DNA from: Acinetobacter chengduensis
GTDB lineage: Bacteria > Pseudomonadota > Gammaproteobacteria > Pseudomonadales > Moraxellaceae
DNA: 64,000 nt
Direction: 5' to 3'
Assembly (NCBI RefSeq): GCF_003664645.1
Contig: NZ_RCHC01000015.1
Location: 1-64,000, forward strand
Part shown: positions 1-9,784 of the stretch, one piece after another
Layout of the letters: each line of letters opens with the position of its first letter
How positions within the stretch are numbered: position 1 is the first letter of the stretch
Made by a program: the position numbers and the translations under genes
The notes under the pieces: generated by a model
What the model saw: only the letters and a program-made list of their open reading frames with translations
The model's database searches: none
Told to the model about the DNA's origin: nothing

Positions 1-280
1 TACTCATAAATAATAAGATGTGTGAGTGATAAGCAAGACATTCTTCACCAACCTATTTAATACATCGTACTATAGCTATAAATAAAACAGTAACCCAGAA
101 GGTTATCTAAAGCTCAATAGAATCCGAGTTAATCATAATGCTTTGATGGATGAGCTAGAAATGGTTATTTCGCTAAGCATGTAAACAAATGAGCCCAAAT
201 CCTAAAAGAATTCTTTATCAAAGATGGGTAAAACTATTGCTTATCTTCATCATCAATAGATCCCTGAACAAATCGCTTTC

Positions 281-795
281 TATATTCTAGTCAGTTTACA
301 TTTAATTTATCGTTGTAATCGTAGAAGCATTCATGATAAATCAATTGAGATTGAGCAACGTAATCGCTTTTGTGACCTAGAGATAGATACCATTGTAGCT
401 AAGGAACATCAGCAATCATTAGGTTCCATCGTTGATCGTAAAACTAGTTACTTGTAGCTGAAGAAATGCTAACACCTAAGGTAAAGGAATTCAGCCAAAT
501 AGCCCTCATTCTACTCAAGCCGATTAAAGATCAACTAAAAATAATTACCGTAGATAATAATAAAGAGTTCAGTCTGTATGAGTCCGTTGCTCAAGTACTA
601 GAAATAGGCTGATATTTCGTTCATTCATATAGTGCTTGGCAAAGAAGCATCAGTGAAAATACCAATGGCTTAATCAGGCAATATATTAAGAAAAGCAGTG
701 ATTTGAAGATGTATAAAGATGTTTATATTTCAGAAACTATTCAACGTTTAATTCATTGGCTAAGAAAAAGAATCGGCTTTAAAAGTCCGAATTAG
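281..795 (+). pseudogene. decayed IS30-family transposase remnant
   Basis: Conceptual translation with two frames joined recovers the IS30-family DDE core. Bases 353-454 give a stretch containing DLEIDTIVAKEH and IVDRKTSY. After a frameshift near 453-455 the reading continues through VDNNKEF to a TGA stop at 610-612. Beyond it come NENTNGLIRQ-like residues (SENTNGLIRQ) and the family ending RKRIGFKSPN, closing at TAG 793-795. The first Asp, second Asp and Glu of the DDE triad are still visible, but the N-terminal helix-turn-helix part is missing or unrecognisable. Stops and shifts show it is dead. Terminal inverted repeats were not identified, so the element's borders are unknown, and bases 1-280 hold nothing else I can name. 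Confidence 0.8.
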
Positions 796-1412
796 GCACT
801 ATCAGCATAACATGGTGTTGCACTTTAAATGCTAATTTAAAAAATCTAAATTTCGGGTGTAGAGGGAAAATTCTTTACTTTACAAGTCACATCTAAGTTT
901 ATTTAGAGTGGAGACATTCTAATTTTATGGCGAAACATGCTTTTTTGAGGTGATTTTTTGGCTAAAAAATAGAAAATTTTCAATTTAATTTCGTTTTTAT
1001 TGACCAAAATTACTCATTTCAATAAGACTAAAGTGATTAAGTTTTAAAAAAATCCTAGATTTGGCTCTTTAAATAAGTGAGATTCGTATCTCATTTGTTA
1101 TGTGAAAAACTATCAATTTTTTTAAAAAATGTGAAATATAACCTATAAATAGAGCTTATTAATACATAATTACTATTATTTAAAATAGTATGAACTGCAT
1201 CATGTTATTTATATTAAATTTGAATAATAATTCAAATTTAGCGATATTTATGAAGGTGTTAATGTTTTGTATTTAATTATAAGATATTGAAATAAAACAA
1301 TAAAAAATATTTTTAATTACCCATTCATCTTCCGATGAATGGCTTTGATTTTTTAGTTTTAATTAACTTTAATATGCATATTCCCTCAGTATTTAATAGC
1401 CAAAGGTGATTT
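796..1412. other. AT-rich intergenic region, no gene seen
   Basis: About 600 bases of very AT-rich sequence lie between the transposase remnant and the next gene. I see no open frame with a ribosome binding site and no tRNA-like or strong hairpin structure. The promoter of the downstream M48 protease gene must lie in its last part, but no single -35/-10 pair stands out from the AT background. Confidence 0.5.
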
Positions 1413-2252
1413 ATGAGAAAGTTAAATTTTTTAGCGATGACACTAGGCTGTTTGCTGTTTACCGGTTGCATGAGCACTACAAAAATGGGTACAGCTGGAG
1501 CTGAGCGCAAACAGTTTATGATGATTCCTGAAAAAGCATGGAATGCTCAATCAGATAAATCTTATAAGCGCTTTGTGAATCAAGCAAAAGATAAGCAAGT
1601 ATTGGTGATTGATCGTAAGTTGGATCATGTATTAGAAAACCTAAGATCAGAAGCTGAGGTTTTTCGTACTGGGGCGAAGGCTTGGAACTGGGATATCAAA
1701 GGGAATTTGAATGGTGAACTGAATGCGCATTCACTACCAGGTGGCAAAATTATTGTAAATACGGGTTTATATTGGGGCTTAAAACTCAGTGAAGATGAGC
1801 TTGCATTTGTAATTGCACATGAAATGGCACATTCACTACGCGATCATAACCGCGAAAAGGCATCAATTATGTTGGCAAGTAATGTTGCGCTATTAACAGC
1901 TACGGCAGGTGTTGGTGGGATTGCTTCAGCAGCAGCAAGCGCTGCTAGCCAAACTGCAATGATTCCGAAAGGCTGGAATCTTGAAGTTGAAGCTGATCTG
2001 ATTGGTTTAGATATTATGTCTCGTGCAGGATATAACCCAGATGCGGCTGTAAAATTTTGGAATAAGTTCCAAGCTGAGAGTATTCGTCGCAAAGCATATA
2101 ATGTTAAGCCTTTGATGAGTGATGACTTATTTACAAAACGTATGGAAAATATTGAAAAACATTTGCCATCAATGCAAGTGAAATATGAACAAGCTCTAGC
2201 ATTAAAAGGTCAAGCTGATCGTTATACAACACAAGCGATTGTTAAAAACTAA
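1413..2252 (+). CDS. M48-family zinc metalloprotease, lipoprotein
   Basis: This is a 279-residue protein with a lipoprotein signal: a hydrophobic stretch ends in the lipobox FTGC, so Cys19 would be lipidated and the protein anchored in the cell envelope facing the periplasm. The zinc-protease motif HEMAH lies at residues 136-140, and the third zinc ligand is expected in the EAD motif at Glu193. The arrangement matches M48 peptidases such as LoiP/YcaL and BepA-like proteins, which degrade misfolded outer-membrane or periplasmic proteins. The conserved strand before the motif (SLPGGKIIVNTGL) is present. It stands alone and is followed by a terminator hairpin. The exact substrate cannot be told from sequence. 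Confidence 0.9.
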   Translation: MRKLNFLAMTLGCLLFTGCMSTTKMGTAGAERKQFMMIPEKAWNAQSDKSYKRFVNQAKDKQVLVIDRKLDHVLENLRSEAEVFRTGAKAWNWDIKGNLNGELNAHSLPGGKIIVNTGLYWGLKLSEDELAFVIAHEMAHSLRDHNREKASIMLASNVALLTATAGVGGIASAAASAASQTAMIPKGWNLEVEADLIGLDIMSRAGYNPDAAVKFWNKFQAESIRRKAYNVKPLMSDDLFTKRMENIEKHLPSMQVKYEQALALKGQADRYTTQAIVKN

Positions 2253-2287
2253 TGTAAGAAACTAATATGTAATGTGTTCCAAGTTTA

Positions 2288-2312
2288 GGGTGCCTTCAGG
2301 CGCTCTTTTTTT
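2288..2312 (+). terminator. rho-independent terminator after M48 gene
   Basis: A 7-bp stem (GGGTGCC against GGCGCTC, with two G-U pairs) and a 4-base loop are followed by a T run. It sits 35 bases after the protease stop codon. Confidence 0.7.
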
Positions 2313-2464
2313 ATGGGCGAAGGCTCGATGAAATTATAATTATTAGTTAATAAAGTTTGTATAAATTATAATCAAGCAAGCTGAATAGAATTCATGGTAA
2401 AATGATCAACTTTCATCTTTGATCTACTTTTGATCTTCCATCTGCCAGCCGAGAATTGCTAGCC

Positions 2465-4858
2465 ATGTCTACTGCTTATACCATGCAGACAGCGCCTAAA
2501 GCGTTGTTTGATTACGACAAATATTGGGCGTCATGCTTTGAACCAGCGCCCTTTTTGCCGATGTCACGTGAGGAAATGGACCAACTCGGTTGGGATAGTT
2601 GTGACTTCATTTTTGTTTGTGGTGATGCTTATATCGATCATCCATCATTTGTGACAGGTATTATTGGTCGTACTTTGGAAGCACAAGGTTTTCGCGTAGG
2701 TATTATTTCTCAACCTGATTGGACGTCTGCGGAAGCCTTTAAAGCACTGGGTAAGCCGAATATTGCATGGGGTGTATCGGCAGGGAACATGGATTCAATG
2801 ATCAACCGTTATACGGCTGACCGCAAAATCCGTTCAGATGATGCCTATTCTCCAGATAATCTACCTAATAAACGCCCAGACCGTGCTGCAACAGTATATT
2901 GCCAGCGTGTACGTGAAGCGTATCCAGATGTCCCTGTGCTGTTAGGGGGAATTGAAGGTTCTTTACGTCGTATTGCGCATTATGACTATTGGTCAGATAA
3001 AGTTCGTCGCTCAATTTTGATGGATTCAAAAGCCGATTTACTCATGTATGGTAATGGTGAGCGTTCAATCATTGAGGTCATGCATCGTTTAGCCAAAGGC
3101 GAAAAAATTACAGATATTACCGATGTTCGTGGTACTGCATTTATTATTAATAAGCATAATCGTGCGTCTAAAGCGAAGTTTGTAGAAATCGCATCAAATG
3201 ACGTGGATACCATTGGACGTGTAGATCCAATCATCAATCCTTATGTGATGACAGAAGATTTGGATGGTTGTGAGATTGAACAGGACAAAGGTAACAGCTT
3301 AGCCAATTATCAAAATTTCAAAAAAGAATTGGTTGCAAACCCGATTGTACATGAAGGTGATCAGCTCGATAGCGACACTCAAATTGTACAGCTTCAGCCA
3401 TCATCGAAAGCAATTAAACACAAATTGCCACCGCGTGAGTTGGCTGTGATTCGTTTGCCTGCTTTTGAAGAGGTGGTCAATGATCCAGTACTTTATGCAC
3501 ATGCCAATCGTATTTTGCATTTGGAAACTAATCCAGGGAATGCGCGTGCATTGGTGCAAAAGCATGGCGAACGTGATGTATGGTTAAATCCACCGCCTAT
3601 TCCGTTAACCACGGAAGAAATGGATTATGTATTCGACCTGCCTTATGCACGTCTGCCACATCCAGCTTATGGTGAAGCGCGTTTCCCAGCCTTTGACATG
3701 ATTAAGTTCTCTGTGAATATCATGCGAGGTTGCTTTGGTGGTTGTACCTTCTGCTCAATTACGGAACATGAAGGTCGTATCATTCAAAACCGTTCAGAAG
3801 AATCGATTCTTCGTGAAGTGGAAAAAATTCGTGATACAGCACCGGGCTTTACAGGGATTATTTCAGACTTAGGTGGGCCAACTGCCAACATGTACCGTTT
3901 GGCATGTAAAGATCCTGAAATTGAAAAGAACTGTCGTAAACCATCGTGTGTATTCCCTGGCGTATGTCAAAACTTACATACGGATCATGCACCTTTAACA
4001 CAGTTATATCGTAAGGCACGTGCGTTAAAAGGTATTAAAAAGATTTTGATCGGTTCAGGTTTACGCTATGACCTTGCGGTATTAAACCCTGAGTATGTGA
4101 AAGAGCTTGTAACGCATCATGTGGGTGGTTATTTAAAAATTGCACCTGAACATACCGAAAAAGGTCCATTATCGAAGATGATGAAACCAGGTATTGGTAC
4201 TTATGATCGTTTCAAACAAATGTTTGATCGTTTTAGTAAAGAAGCAGGCAAAGAGCAGTACCTAATTCCTTACTTTATTGCCGCGCATCCGGGTACCACG
4301 GATTACGACATGATGAACCTTGCGGTTTGGCTGAAAAAGAATGGTTTCCGTGCCGATCAGGTACAAACCTTCTATCCTTCACCAATGGCAACGGCAACGA
4401 CGATGTATTACACCGGTAAAAACCCGTTGGCGAAAGTCGCGCGTTATACCGAAGATGTAGACATTGTGAAAGGTGAGAAGCGTCGTCGTTTACATAAGGC
4501 ATTCTTACGCTATCATGATCCAAATAACTGGCCACTATTACGTGATGCTTTAAAGGAAATGGGTCGCCAAGATTTAATTGGTAATTCAAAGCAACATTTG
4601 ATTCCGACCTATCAGCCTGCAAGTGTAGAAGGTGAGTACAAATCGGCACGTAAGAAAAACTCGAGTGTGGCAGGGGATTCACAAAAACGTAGTTCGGATA
4701 AGACGAATGCAGGGCGTCCTTCAAATACCAAAAAACGACCTGAACGTGGACAAATATTGACGCAACATACGGGTTTACCACCACGCGAAACTGGTGATAA
4801 AAAACCTTTCGCTGGTACTAAGCCTAAAGGAAAATCTAAGCCAAAATCACGTGCTTAA
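2465..4858 (+). CDS. YgiQ-family radical SAM protein
   Basis: This 797-residue protein matches the YgiQ family: an N-terminal region with [15 protein letters not shown], a radical SAM core with the 4Fe-4S-binding CxxxCxxC at Cys423, Cys427 and Cys430, and a long basic Lys/Arg-rich tail after about residue 690. Radical SAM enzymes cleave S-adenosylmethionine to start radical chemistry; the reaction of YgiQ is not known. The open frame extends to a TTG at 2456, but the ATG at 2465 is the better start because the family begins close to that point. The ribosome binding site is weak in either case. It is monocistronic and ends at a strong terminator. Confidence 0.92.
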   Translation: MSTAYTMQTAPKALFDYDKYWASCFEPAPFLPMSREEMDQLGWDSCDFIFVCGDAYIDHPSFVTGIIGRTLEAQGFRVGIISQPDWTSAEAFKALGKPNIAWGVSAGNMDSMINRYTADRKIRSDDAYSPDNLPNKRPDRAATVYCQRVREAYPDVPVLLGGIEGSLRRIAHYDYWSDKVRRSILMDSKADLLMYGNGERSIIEVMHRLAKGEKITDITDVRGTAFIINKHNRASKAKFVEIASNDVDTIGRVDPIINPYVMTEDLDGCEIEQDKGNSLANYQNFKKELVANPIVHEGDQLDSDTQIVQLQPSSKAIKHKLPPRELAVIRLPAFEEVVNDPVLYAHANRILHLETNPGNARALVQKHGERDVWLNPPPIPLTTEEMDYVFDLPYARLPHPAYGEARFPAFDMIKFSVNIMRGCFGGCTFCSITEHEGRIIQNRSEESILREVEKIRDTAPGFTGIISDLGGPTANMYRLACKDPEIEKNCRKPSCVFPGVCQNLHTDHAPLTQLYRKARALKGIKKILIGSGLRYDLAVLNPEYVKELVTHHVGGYLKIAPEHTEKGPLSKMMKPGIGTYDRFKQMFDRFSKEAGKEQYLIPYFIAAHPGTTDYDMMNLAVWLKKNGFRADQVQTFYPSPMATATTMYYTGKNPLAKVARYTEDVDIVKGEKRRRLHKAFLRYHDPNNWPLLRDALKEMGRQDLIGNSKQHLIPTYQPASVEGEYKSARKKNSSVAGDSQKRSSDKTNAGRPSNTKKRPERGQILTQHTGLPPRETGDKKPFAGTKPKGKSKPKSRA

Positions 4859-4877
4859 TTTTTAGATTAAAATTTTA

Positions 4878-4903
4878 AAAAGGATGCTTCGGCATCCTTT
4901 TTT
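4878..4903 (+). terminator. rho-independent terminator after ygiQ
   Basis: GGATGC and GCATCC flank a TTCG tetraloop, with A and T runs on either side. This is a classic strong intrinsic terminator. Confidence 0.9.
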
Positions 4904-5305
4904 ATGTGCATGATTTTTGGGGCTACATGAACTCTATATTGGTCTGGTTTTGAATCTCCTTTGGCGCTGAAACGCCAAGAGACCAGTACCTAATATGCAG
5001 TTTGTCGGAATTGTAGATGGGTTTTTAAATCTGTGCTTGCCAGCTTTTCTGGGAATGATCTACAGTATGAAATAAGGCAAATGATTTGCCTTTGCTGTTC
5101 TGGTCCAATGGATTGAATATTTGAAAGTTACACTATCTTGTAAACTTGAATATACGTTTCGTGAGGATTGGAAGCAAATTGATGATTTGGACAATTTAAA
5201 ATAAAACAGACTGTACACTCCATAGCATATCCTCGCTTTTCTAGGGTGGGTGAACGCTACGAATACAGTCCGAATGATTATAAGAAATGTAAAGGATTAT
5301 TTAAC
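4904..5305. other. intergenic region with hairpins, no gene seen
   Basis: About 400 bases carry no convincing gene. A hairpin at 4961-4978 (TTGGCG, 6-base loop, CGCCAA) can be lengthened by outer pairing of GGTCT near 4941 with AGACC near 4979. A second small hairpin, GGCAAAT/ATTTGCC, lies near 5083-5097. Neither has a T run. The promoter of the following DUF2726 gene should lie in the last 100 bases. Confidence 0.4.
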
Positions 5306-5845
5306 ATGGCAATTTATATTGTAATAGGGAGTATTTTACTCTTCTGTATGCTGATGATTGCTTGGAAAAGTTTAGAAACTGGAGACAAGCAACAGGATAG
5401 CGCGCTTAAACAACGTGCGATCTTTAATATCAATGAGCAATTGACCTATACGCGTTTGAAGGAAATTTTACCCAGTCATATCGTACTGGCGCACGTTTCT
5501 TTTGATGCCTTATTAACAACTAAATATTATCGGACTCGTAATAAGTACCGTAATATGGTGGCTGATTTTGTGATTTTAGATCAAAATCAACAGGTTACTT
5601 CAATTATTGCGCTAGATGATCCAATGGTGCTAAAGCGCCCACAACTTGCACAGTATCAAGATGCTTTGCTGGAAATGGCGGGATATCGTGTGGTGCGATA
5701 TGACGATGTACCTGAGTATTTTCAACTTCGTGAAGATTTTTTAAATCCCAATGTGTCAATGTCAAATACTGTTAGCGTGAATGGCTTAAAGAAATATCAT
5801 CTTTATTCCGACCTTGAACGTAAGAAAGTGAAATTATTGAGCTAA
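5306..5845 (+). CDS. membrane-anchored DUF2726-like protein
   Basis: The product is 179 residues with one N-terminal membrane helix (about residues 3-20) and a soluble domain containing LLTTKYYRTRNKYRNMVADFVI and a later YRVVRYDD segment. These resemble DUF2726, a small domain with a restriction-endonuclease-like fold. Function is unknown; family members are often thought to bind or cut nucleic acid, but no catalytic proof is visible here. The open frame reaches back to a GTG at 5246. The ATG at 5306 is chosen because AAAGGA precedes it at good spacing and it begins directly at the membrane helix. It is followed by a bidirectional terminator. Confidence 0.7.
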   Translation: MAIYIVIGSILLFCMLMIAWKSLETGDKQQDSALKQRAIFNINEQLTYTRLKEILPSHIVLAHVSFDALLTTKYYRTRNKYRNMVADFVILDQNQQVTSIIALDDPMVLKRPQLAQYQDALLEMAGYRVVRYDDVPEYFQLREDFLNPNVSMSNTVSVNGLKKYHLYSDLERKKVKLLS

Positions 5846-5876
5846 CTGTTCAATTCAATTTATTCGTTATTTAAAA

Positions 5877-5902
5877 AAAGCATGCTGAGGCATGCTTTTT
5901 TA
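5877..5902. terminator. bidirectional terminator between convergent genes
   Basis: AAAGCATGC and GCATGCTTT flank a TGAG loop, with A and T runs on the two sides. It can serve both the DUF2726 gene and the ridA-like gene on the other strand. Confidence 0.88.
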
Positions 5903-5918
5903 TGTTTAGACGAATTAT

Positions 5919-6284
5919 TTAAGCTGTTGCGATGGGTTTAACCGCTACAACGGTCATTTCAACCAATACTTCAGGCAAATACATTTTTGCTTCTATACAA
6001 GTGCGGGGCAAAGCCTGAATGTCTGCAACCCATGCATCCCAAACTTCATTAAAGGCAGCATAGTCTTGCTCAATATCTTTTAAATAAATGGTCACAGACA
6101 TGATCTGACTTTTGTCTGTACCTGCATCTGCCAAAAACTGGTCGATGATATCAAGCGTTTGTTGGGTTTGGCCTCGAATATCTAATTGGGTATCTGTGGC
6201 GAGCTGACCTGCCAAATGCACTAGATTTCCCGCAATAGCAATTTCAGAAAAACGCGAAGAAACGTGGAGTCGTTGTACAGTCAT
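5919..6284 (-). CDS. RidA/YjgF/UK114-family protein
   Basis: The product is a 121-residue single-domain member of the RidA family, recognised from AGNLVHLAGQLATDT, the ILKDIEQDYAAFNEVWDAW-like stretch and the ending RTCIEAKMYLPEVLVEMTVVA. RidA proteins are trimers that hydrolyse reactive enamine/imine intermediates such as 2-aminoacrylate. The catalytic Arg is probably the one in RTCIEA. The start at 6284 has AGGAC just upstream; the longer frame to 6323 overlaps the preceding transporter. It begins 4 bases after that MFS gene ends, so the two form an operon and may handle a common substrate. This subgroup may differ from the housekeeping RidA in activity. Confidence 0.88.
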   Translation of the reverse strand: MTVQRLHVSSRFSEIAIAGNLVHLAGQLATDTQLDIRGQTQQTLDIIDQFLADAGTDKSQIMSVTIYLKDIEQDYAAFNEVWDAWVADIQALPRTCIEAKMYLPEVLVEMTVVAVKPIATA

Positions 6285-6288
6285 GAAT

Positions 6289-7617
6289 TTAGTCCTGTGT
6301 TTTTGGCATACATGCAGCCACAAGTGCGGTCAATAGACAGCCAATAGCTAAATAGATGGCAACATAATGCCATGAACCATTGCCCCAAAGTACCAGTGCT
6401 GCAGCAATAAACGGCGTAAAGCCACCGCCAATAATACTGGCAACTTGATAGCCGACCCCAGCACCACTATAACGATATTCAGTACCAAAAAGTTCAGTGA
6501 AGATGGGTTGATGCACACTCACCACCATGTCATGTGCAATGTTGGCAAGCAAAATAGCAAAGACGATAATTAGCCATGTATTTTGTGCATCTAAAGCCAT
6601 AAAAAAGGGAAATGCTGACAACGCACCAATTAAGCCACCCAATATACACATTTTACGATGATCAAAGCGGTCGGCAATCCAAGCAAAACAGGGAATACTC
6701 AGGCAACTGATCGCTCCGACCATGAGAGTGATATTCAGAAAAAATTGCTTATCCATACCGAGGTTTTGGGTCGAATAATTTAAAGCAAAATTGGTCACCA
6801 AATACATGGTTAATAGTTCAGTCAAACGTAAAGCAATAATATATAGAAAGGCTTTTGGATGTTTACTGATGGCTTGCAAAATCGGCAATTTTGCCTGAGT
6901 TTGTTTGGGTTGTTGTACCTTATTAATGAACTCTTGTGATTCTTCTTGACCATGTCGAATCCACATAGCAATCGCAATTAAGACAATACTAGCAATAAAT
7001 GGTAGACGCCAAGCCCATTCTGCAAAGGCTTGTTCACCTAAAGTGGCTAAAATCAGTGAAACAGCACCTGTAGCAAGGACAAGGCCCACACCATAGCCGA
7101 CTTGTACGCCACTACTATAAAAAGCTTTTTTGCCTTTGGGCGCATTTTCAACGGCCATTAATGCAGCACCACCCCATTCACCACCGACTGCAAAGCCCTG
7201 TATGGCACGGAATAAGACCAATAACACAGGTGCCCACCAGCCAATGCTTTCATAGTTTGGCAGTAAGCCTATACCAACAGTCGAAAGACCCATGAGTATC
7301 ACGGTAATGACTAACATTTTTTTACGGCCGAGCTTGTCGCCAAAATGACCGAAAACCACACCACCCAAAGGGCGAAATAAGAAGCCTACGCCAAATGTTG
7401 CAAGGGCCGCCAAGGTGCCCATATTAGAGCCAATACTTGGAAAAAATTGATCTTTAAATACGAGGGCGGCGACAATGCCGTAGAGCAAAAAATCGTACCA
7501 ATCGACAACAGCACCAACAAAGCTACTTAAGGCTGCTTTACGCGCACGTTGTTCGGAAGAAAGCGAAGATGGTGTGACTGAAGAAGAAGCGGGGGACATG
7601 CGAGAAAGGTATTCCAT
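6289..7617 (-). CDS. MFS transporter, metabolite:H+ symporter (ShiA/KgtP-like)
   Basis: The product is a 12-helix major facilitator of about 442 residues. The opening FVGAVVDWYDFLLYG, the loop motif GHFGDKLGRKK and the GFAVGGEWGGAA segment are typical of the metabolite:H+ symporter group, which imports dicarboxylates, shikimate, proline/betaine and similar acids. The substrate cannot be assigned. The frame opens at 7707, but the first 30 residues before the Met at 7617 look unlike a transporter N-terminus; the Met at 7599 is an alternative. No strong ribosome binding site decides. It is directly followed by the RidA-like gene in the same operon. Confidence 0.85.
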   Translation of the reverse strand: MEYLSRMSPASSSVTPSSLSSEQRARKAALSSFVGAVVDWYDFLLYGIVAALVFKDQFFPSIGSNMGTLAALATFGVGFLFRPLGGVVFGHFGDKLGRKKMLVITVILMGLSTVGIGLLPNYESIGWWAPVLLVLFRAIQGFAVGGEWGGAALMAVENAPKGKKAFYSSGVQVGYGVGLVLATGAVSLILATLGEQAFAEWAWRLPFIASIVLIAIAMWIRHGQEESQEFINKVQQPKQTQAKLPILQAISKHPKAFLYIIALRLTELLTMYLVTNFALNYSTQNLGMDKQFFLNITLMVGAISCLSIPCFAWIADRFDHRKMCILGGLIGALSAFPFFMALDAQNTWLIIVFAILLANIAHDMVVSVHQPIFTELFGTEYRYSGAGVGYQVASIIGGGFTPFIAAALVLWGNGSWHYVAIYLAIGCLLTALVAACMPKTQD

Positions 7618-7825
7618 GAATGACAGCAGAGATGTCCTGCAATATTCGGATTGATCGTCACGCCAATCACAGGACATTATGCTGAAAGTAAAGGTGATTT
7701 TCAGCATCTCAGCGTATACATGGATAAATGCATCGCGCTGATAGATTACTCTATATTGCAGTAATGTGAAGTATAAATTGCTTTAATTTTATTCTTTTGT
7801 GTAAAAGTTGAGCGTTGTGAACTAT

Positions 7826-8881
7826 TTAAAGTAAACAAAGTTGAGCATCGAGCTGCGCTTCACTTAATTGATAGACGCCAATACCAATTAAACGAAATTG
7901 TAAGTCTGGTGTAATATGCATTTCTTCGAGGAGCTGTACTAAGGCTTGATATAGATCATCTTTACTGTTTAAAACATGCTTAAAGCTTTTACTATGTTGT
8001 ATTACATGAAAGTTTTTAAGTTTGAGTTTTGCAGATACGCCACGGGCATGAAGTTGTTTCTTTTCCAGAGCATGCCAAACTTGATCAATCAATTTTGGCC
8101 AATAGGGCCAGCATTGTTGTAAATTCAAGTCCGTATCAAAGGTGGTTTCTTTGGAAATTTGCTGACGTTGGCGTTCTGTTTGCACAGGTCGCTCATCGAT
8201 ACCTTGTGCATATAAAAAGAGTTGTCTGCCATATTTTCCAAAGTGCTGAATGAGCATATTTTCATCAATATGCTGTAAATCGCCCAATGTTTCTAAATTT
8301 AAGCTTTTGAGCTTTTCTTGAGTGACTTTGCCCACTCCTGGAATTTTCTTGAGTGCCAAGTGCTGTATAAATTGTTGTACTTGATGTGGCTTAATCACAC
8401 AAATGCCATTGGGTTTATTCCAATCCGATGCAATTTTGGCCAAAAACTTATTGGGTGCTACCCCAGCAGAGGCAGTAAGGCCTGTGGTCTTTAAAATATC
8501 GGCGCGAATGTGTTCAGCTACGGCAGTTGCACTGGGGAGCTGTTGCAAGTTTTCAGTTACATCTAGGTAAGCTTCATCTAAAGATAGAGGTTCAATGTGT
8601 GTGGTGTAGTGCTGAAAAATTTGATGGATTTGCGCTGATACTGCACGATATTTTTCAAAATTAGGCTCAATCACTGTCACGTGTGGGCAGAGTTTACGTG
8701 CTTGGCTCATCGACATGGCTGAGCGGAGGCCAAACTCACGCGCAGGATACGAGGCTGCACAAATTACGGCCCGTGGATGGTGCGAAGACACCACAACAGG
8801 TAAGTGGCTAAGCTCGGGACGCTCTCTTAATTCCACAGAGGCATAAAAGGCATCCATATCAATGTGAATTATTTTGCGCAT
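7826..8881 (-). CDS. dinB: DNA polymerase IV, Y-family translesion polymerase
   Basis: The product is a 351-residue DinB protein. The palm carries the catalytic carboxylates Asp8 ([12 protein letters not shown]) and Asp102-Glu103 ([11 protein letters not shown]), followed by the helix-hairpin-helix thumb ([13 protein letters not shown]) and the little-finger domain. The length equals that of E. coli Pol IV. It copies past damaged bases without proofreading. The C-terminus ends in QLCLL, lacking an obvious extended clamp-binding tail, although a QL-rich end could serve. I saw no LexA-type box upstream, as expected in Acinetobacter, which lacks a canonical lexA. It lies alone between the MFS gene and the GH25 gene. 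Confidence 0.95.
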   Translation of the reverse strand: MRKIIHIDMDAFYASVELRERPELSHLPVVVSSHHPRAVICAASYPAREFGLRSAMSMSQARKLCPHVTVIEPNFEKYRAVSAQIHQIFQHYTTHIEPLSLDEAYLDVTENLQQLPSATAVAEHIRADILKTTGLTASAGVAPNKFLAKIASDWNKPNGICVIKPHQVQQFIQHLALKKIPGVGKVTQEKLKSLNLETLGDLQHIDENMLIQHFGKYGRQLFLYAQGIDERPVQTERQRQQISKETTFDTDLNLQQCWPYWPKLIDQVWHALEKKQLHARGVSAKLKLKNFHVIQHSKSFKHVLNSKDDLYQALVQLLEEMHITPDLQFRLIGIGVYQLSEAQLDAQLCLL

Positions 8882-8909
8882 AGACGGATTTTAACTGCTT
8901 GAGCGGGAC

Positions 8910-9683
8910 TTATTTAGGAACTGTTTTGCCAGCCTGTTGAAGTGGAGATAAGCCATTTTTCTGTAAAAAGGCATACCATTGTTTTTGACTTCCTTGAAAT
9001 ACGTTGAGATCGACCGTTGTGGGTATACCTTTAATTTGACCTTGATTGGTATGTTGCCAAAATAACCACTCAGGTTGATCTTTTAAATCAGGCTTGCCTT
9101 TGTACTCACGTACCCATAAAGGTGTGTGCTTAAACTCACCTGCTAATACAATATTATAAAAAGACTTAGAGACATAAAAAATAGGTTGCTTGCCGTAGTG
9201 CTGTGCCAAACGATCATGCATATATTGAATTTCTTGTAGCATTTGTTGTTTGCTATAGGTATTAATACATTGGCTGTCATATTCAAGGTCTATCACAGGG
9301 GGCAAAGCATCATTTTTATTAGGTACTGTGGCAATAAAATTTTCGGCCTGAATTTTACCATCACGGCACAGTCGATAAAAATGATAAGCACCGACTAAGA
9401 AACCACGCTCACGGGCTTGTAACCAGTTATCTTGGAATTTAGTATCTTTAAAGTCGCCACCTTCAGTAGCTTTTAAATATACGAATTGAAATTTTTCAGG
9501 GGAGATTTTATTCCATTGGATCTCTTTTTGATGATGTGAAACATCAAAGCCTTTGACTGGATATTCTTCTGCACTTGCAGGTTGATGAGGCGCCAATAGC
9601 ATATAAACCAGTAGTGCAATCATCGCTAGACCTGTTAGCCCAATGACGGGGGAATAGGTACTCAGTGCAGATGATTTTTTCAT
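8910..9683 (-). CDS. GH25-family lysozyme-like protein, membrane-anchored
   Basis: The product has 257 residues with an N-terminal membrane anchor (about residues 13-33), then a glycoside hydrolase family 25 domain. The hallmark acidic residues are present: Asp47 in GFDVSHHQ and Asp132/Glu134 in PVIDLEYD. GH25 enzymes are muramidases that cleave the glycan backbone of peptidoglycan. An intact catalytic set suggests an active envelope enzyme. It may act in cell-wall remodelling or against other bacteria; the sequence cannot decide. It lies 28 bases before dinB on the same strand, so the two may be co-transcribed. Confidence 0.9.
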   Translation of the reverse strand: MKKSSALSTYSPVIGLTGLAMIALLVYMLLAPHQPASAEEYPVKGFDVSHHQKEIQWNKISPEKFQFVYLKATEGGDFKDTKFQDNWLQARERGFLVGAYHFYRLCRDGKIQAENFIATVPNKNDALPPVIDLEYDSQCINTYSKQQMLQEIQYMHDRLAQHYGKQPIFYVSKSFYNIVLAGEFKHTPLWVREYKGKPDLKDQPEWLFWQHTNQGQIKGIPTTVDLNVFQGSQKQWYAFLQKNGLSPLQQAGKTVPK

Positions 9684-9784
9684 AACAGATCAAAATCTTT
9701 TAAAGAGATGACTATGATAGCGCGAAGTTTCTGAGCACACTATGTACTTTCTGCATCCTTATGCATCTTGATTTATGGATGGCA

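Noticed and set aside
4275..4784. Long reverse-strand open frame under ygiQ
   Set aside because: It has no ribosome binding site, no family resemblance, and lies wholly within the well-supported ygiQ gene.
4961..4978. Terminator or small RNA at the TTGGCG/CGCCAA hairpin
   Set aside because: No T run, no promoter and no known RNA family recognised; kept only as a note in the intergenic entry.
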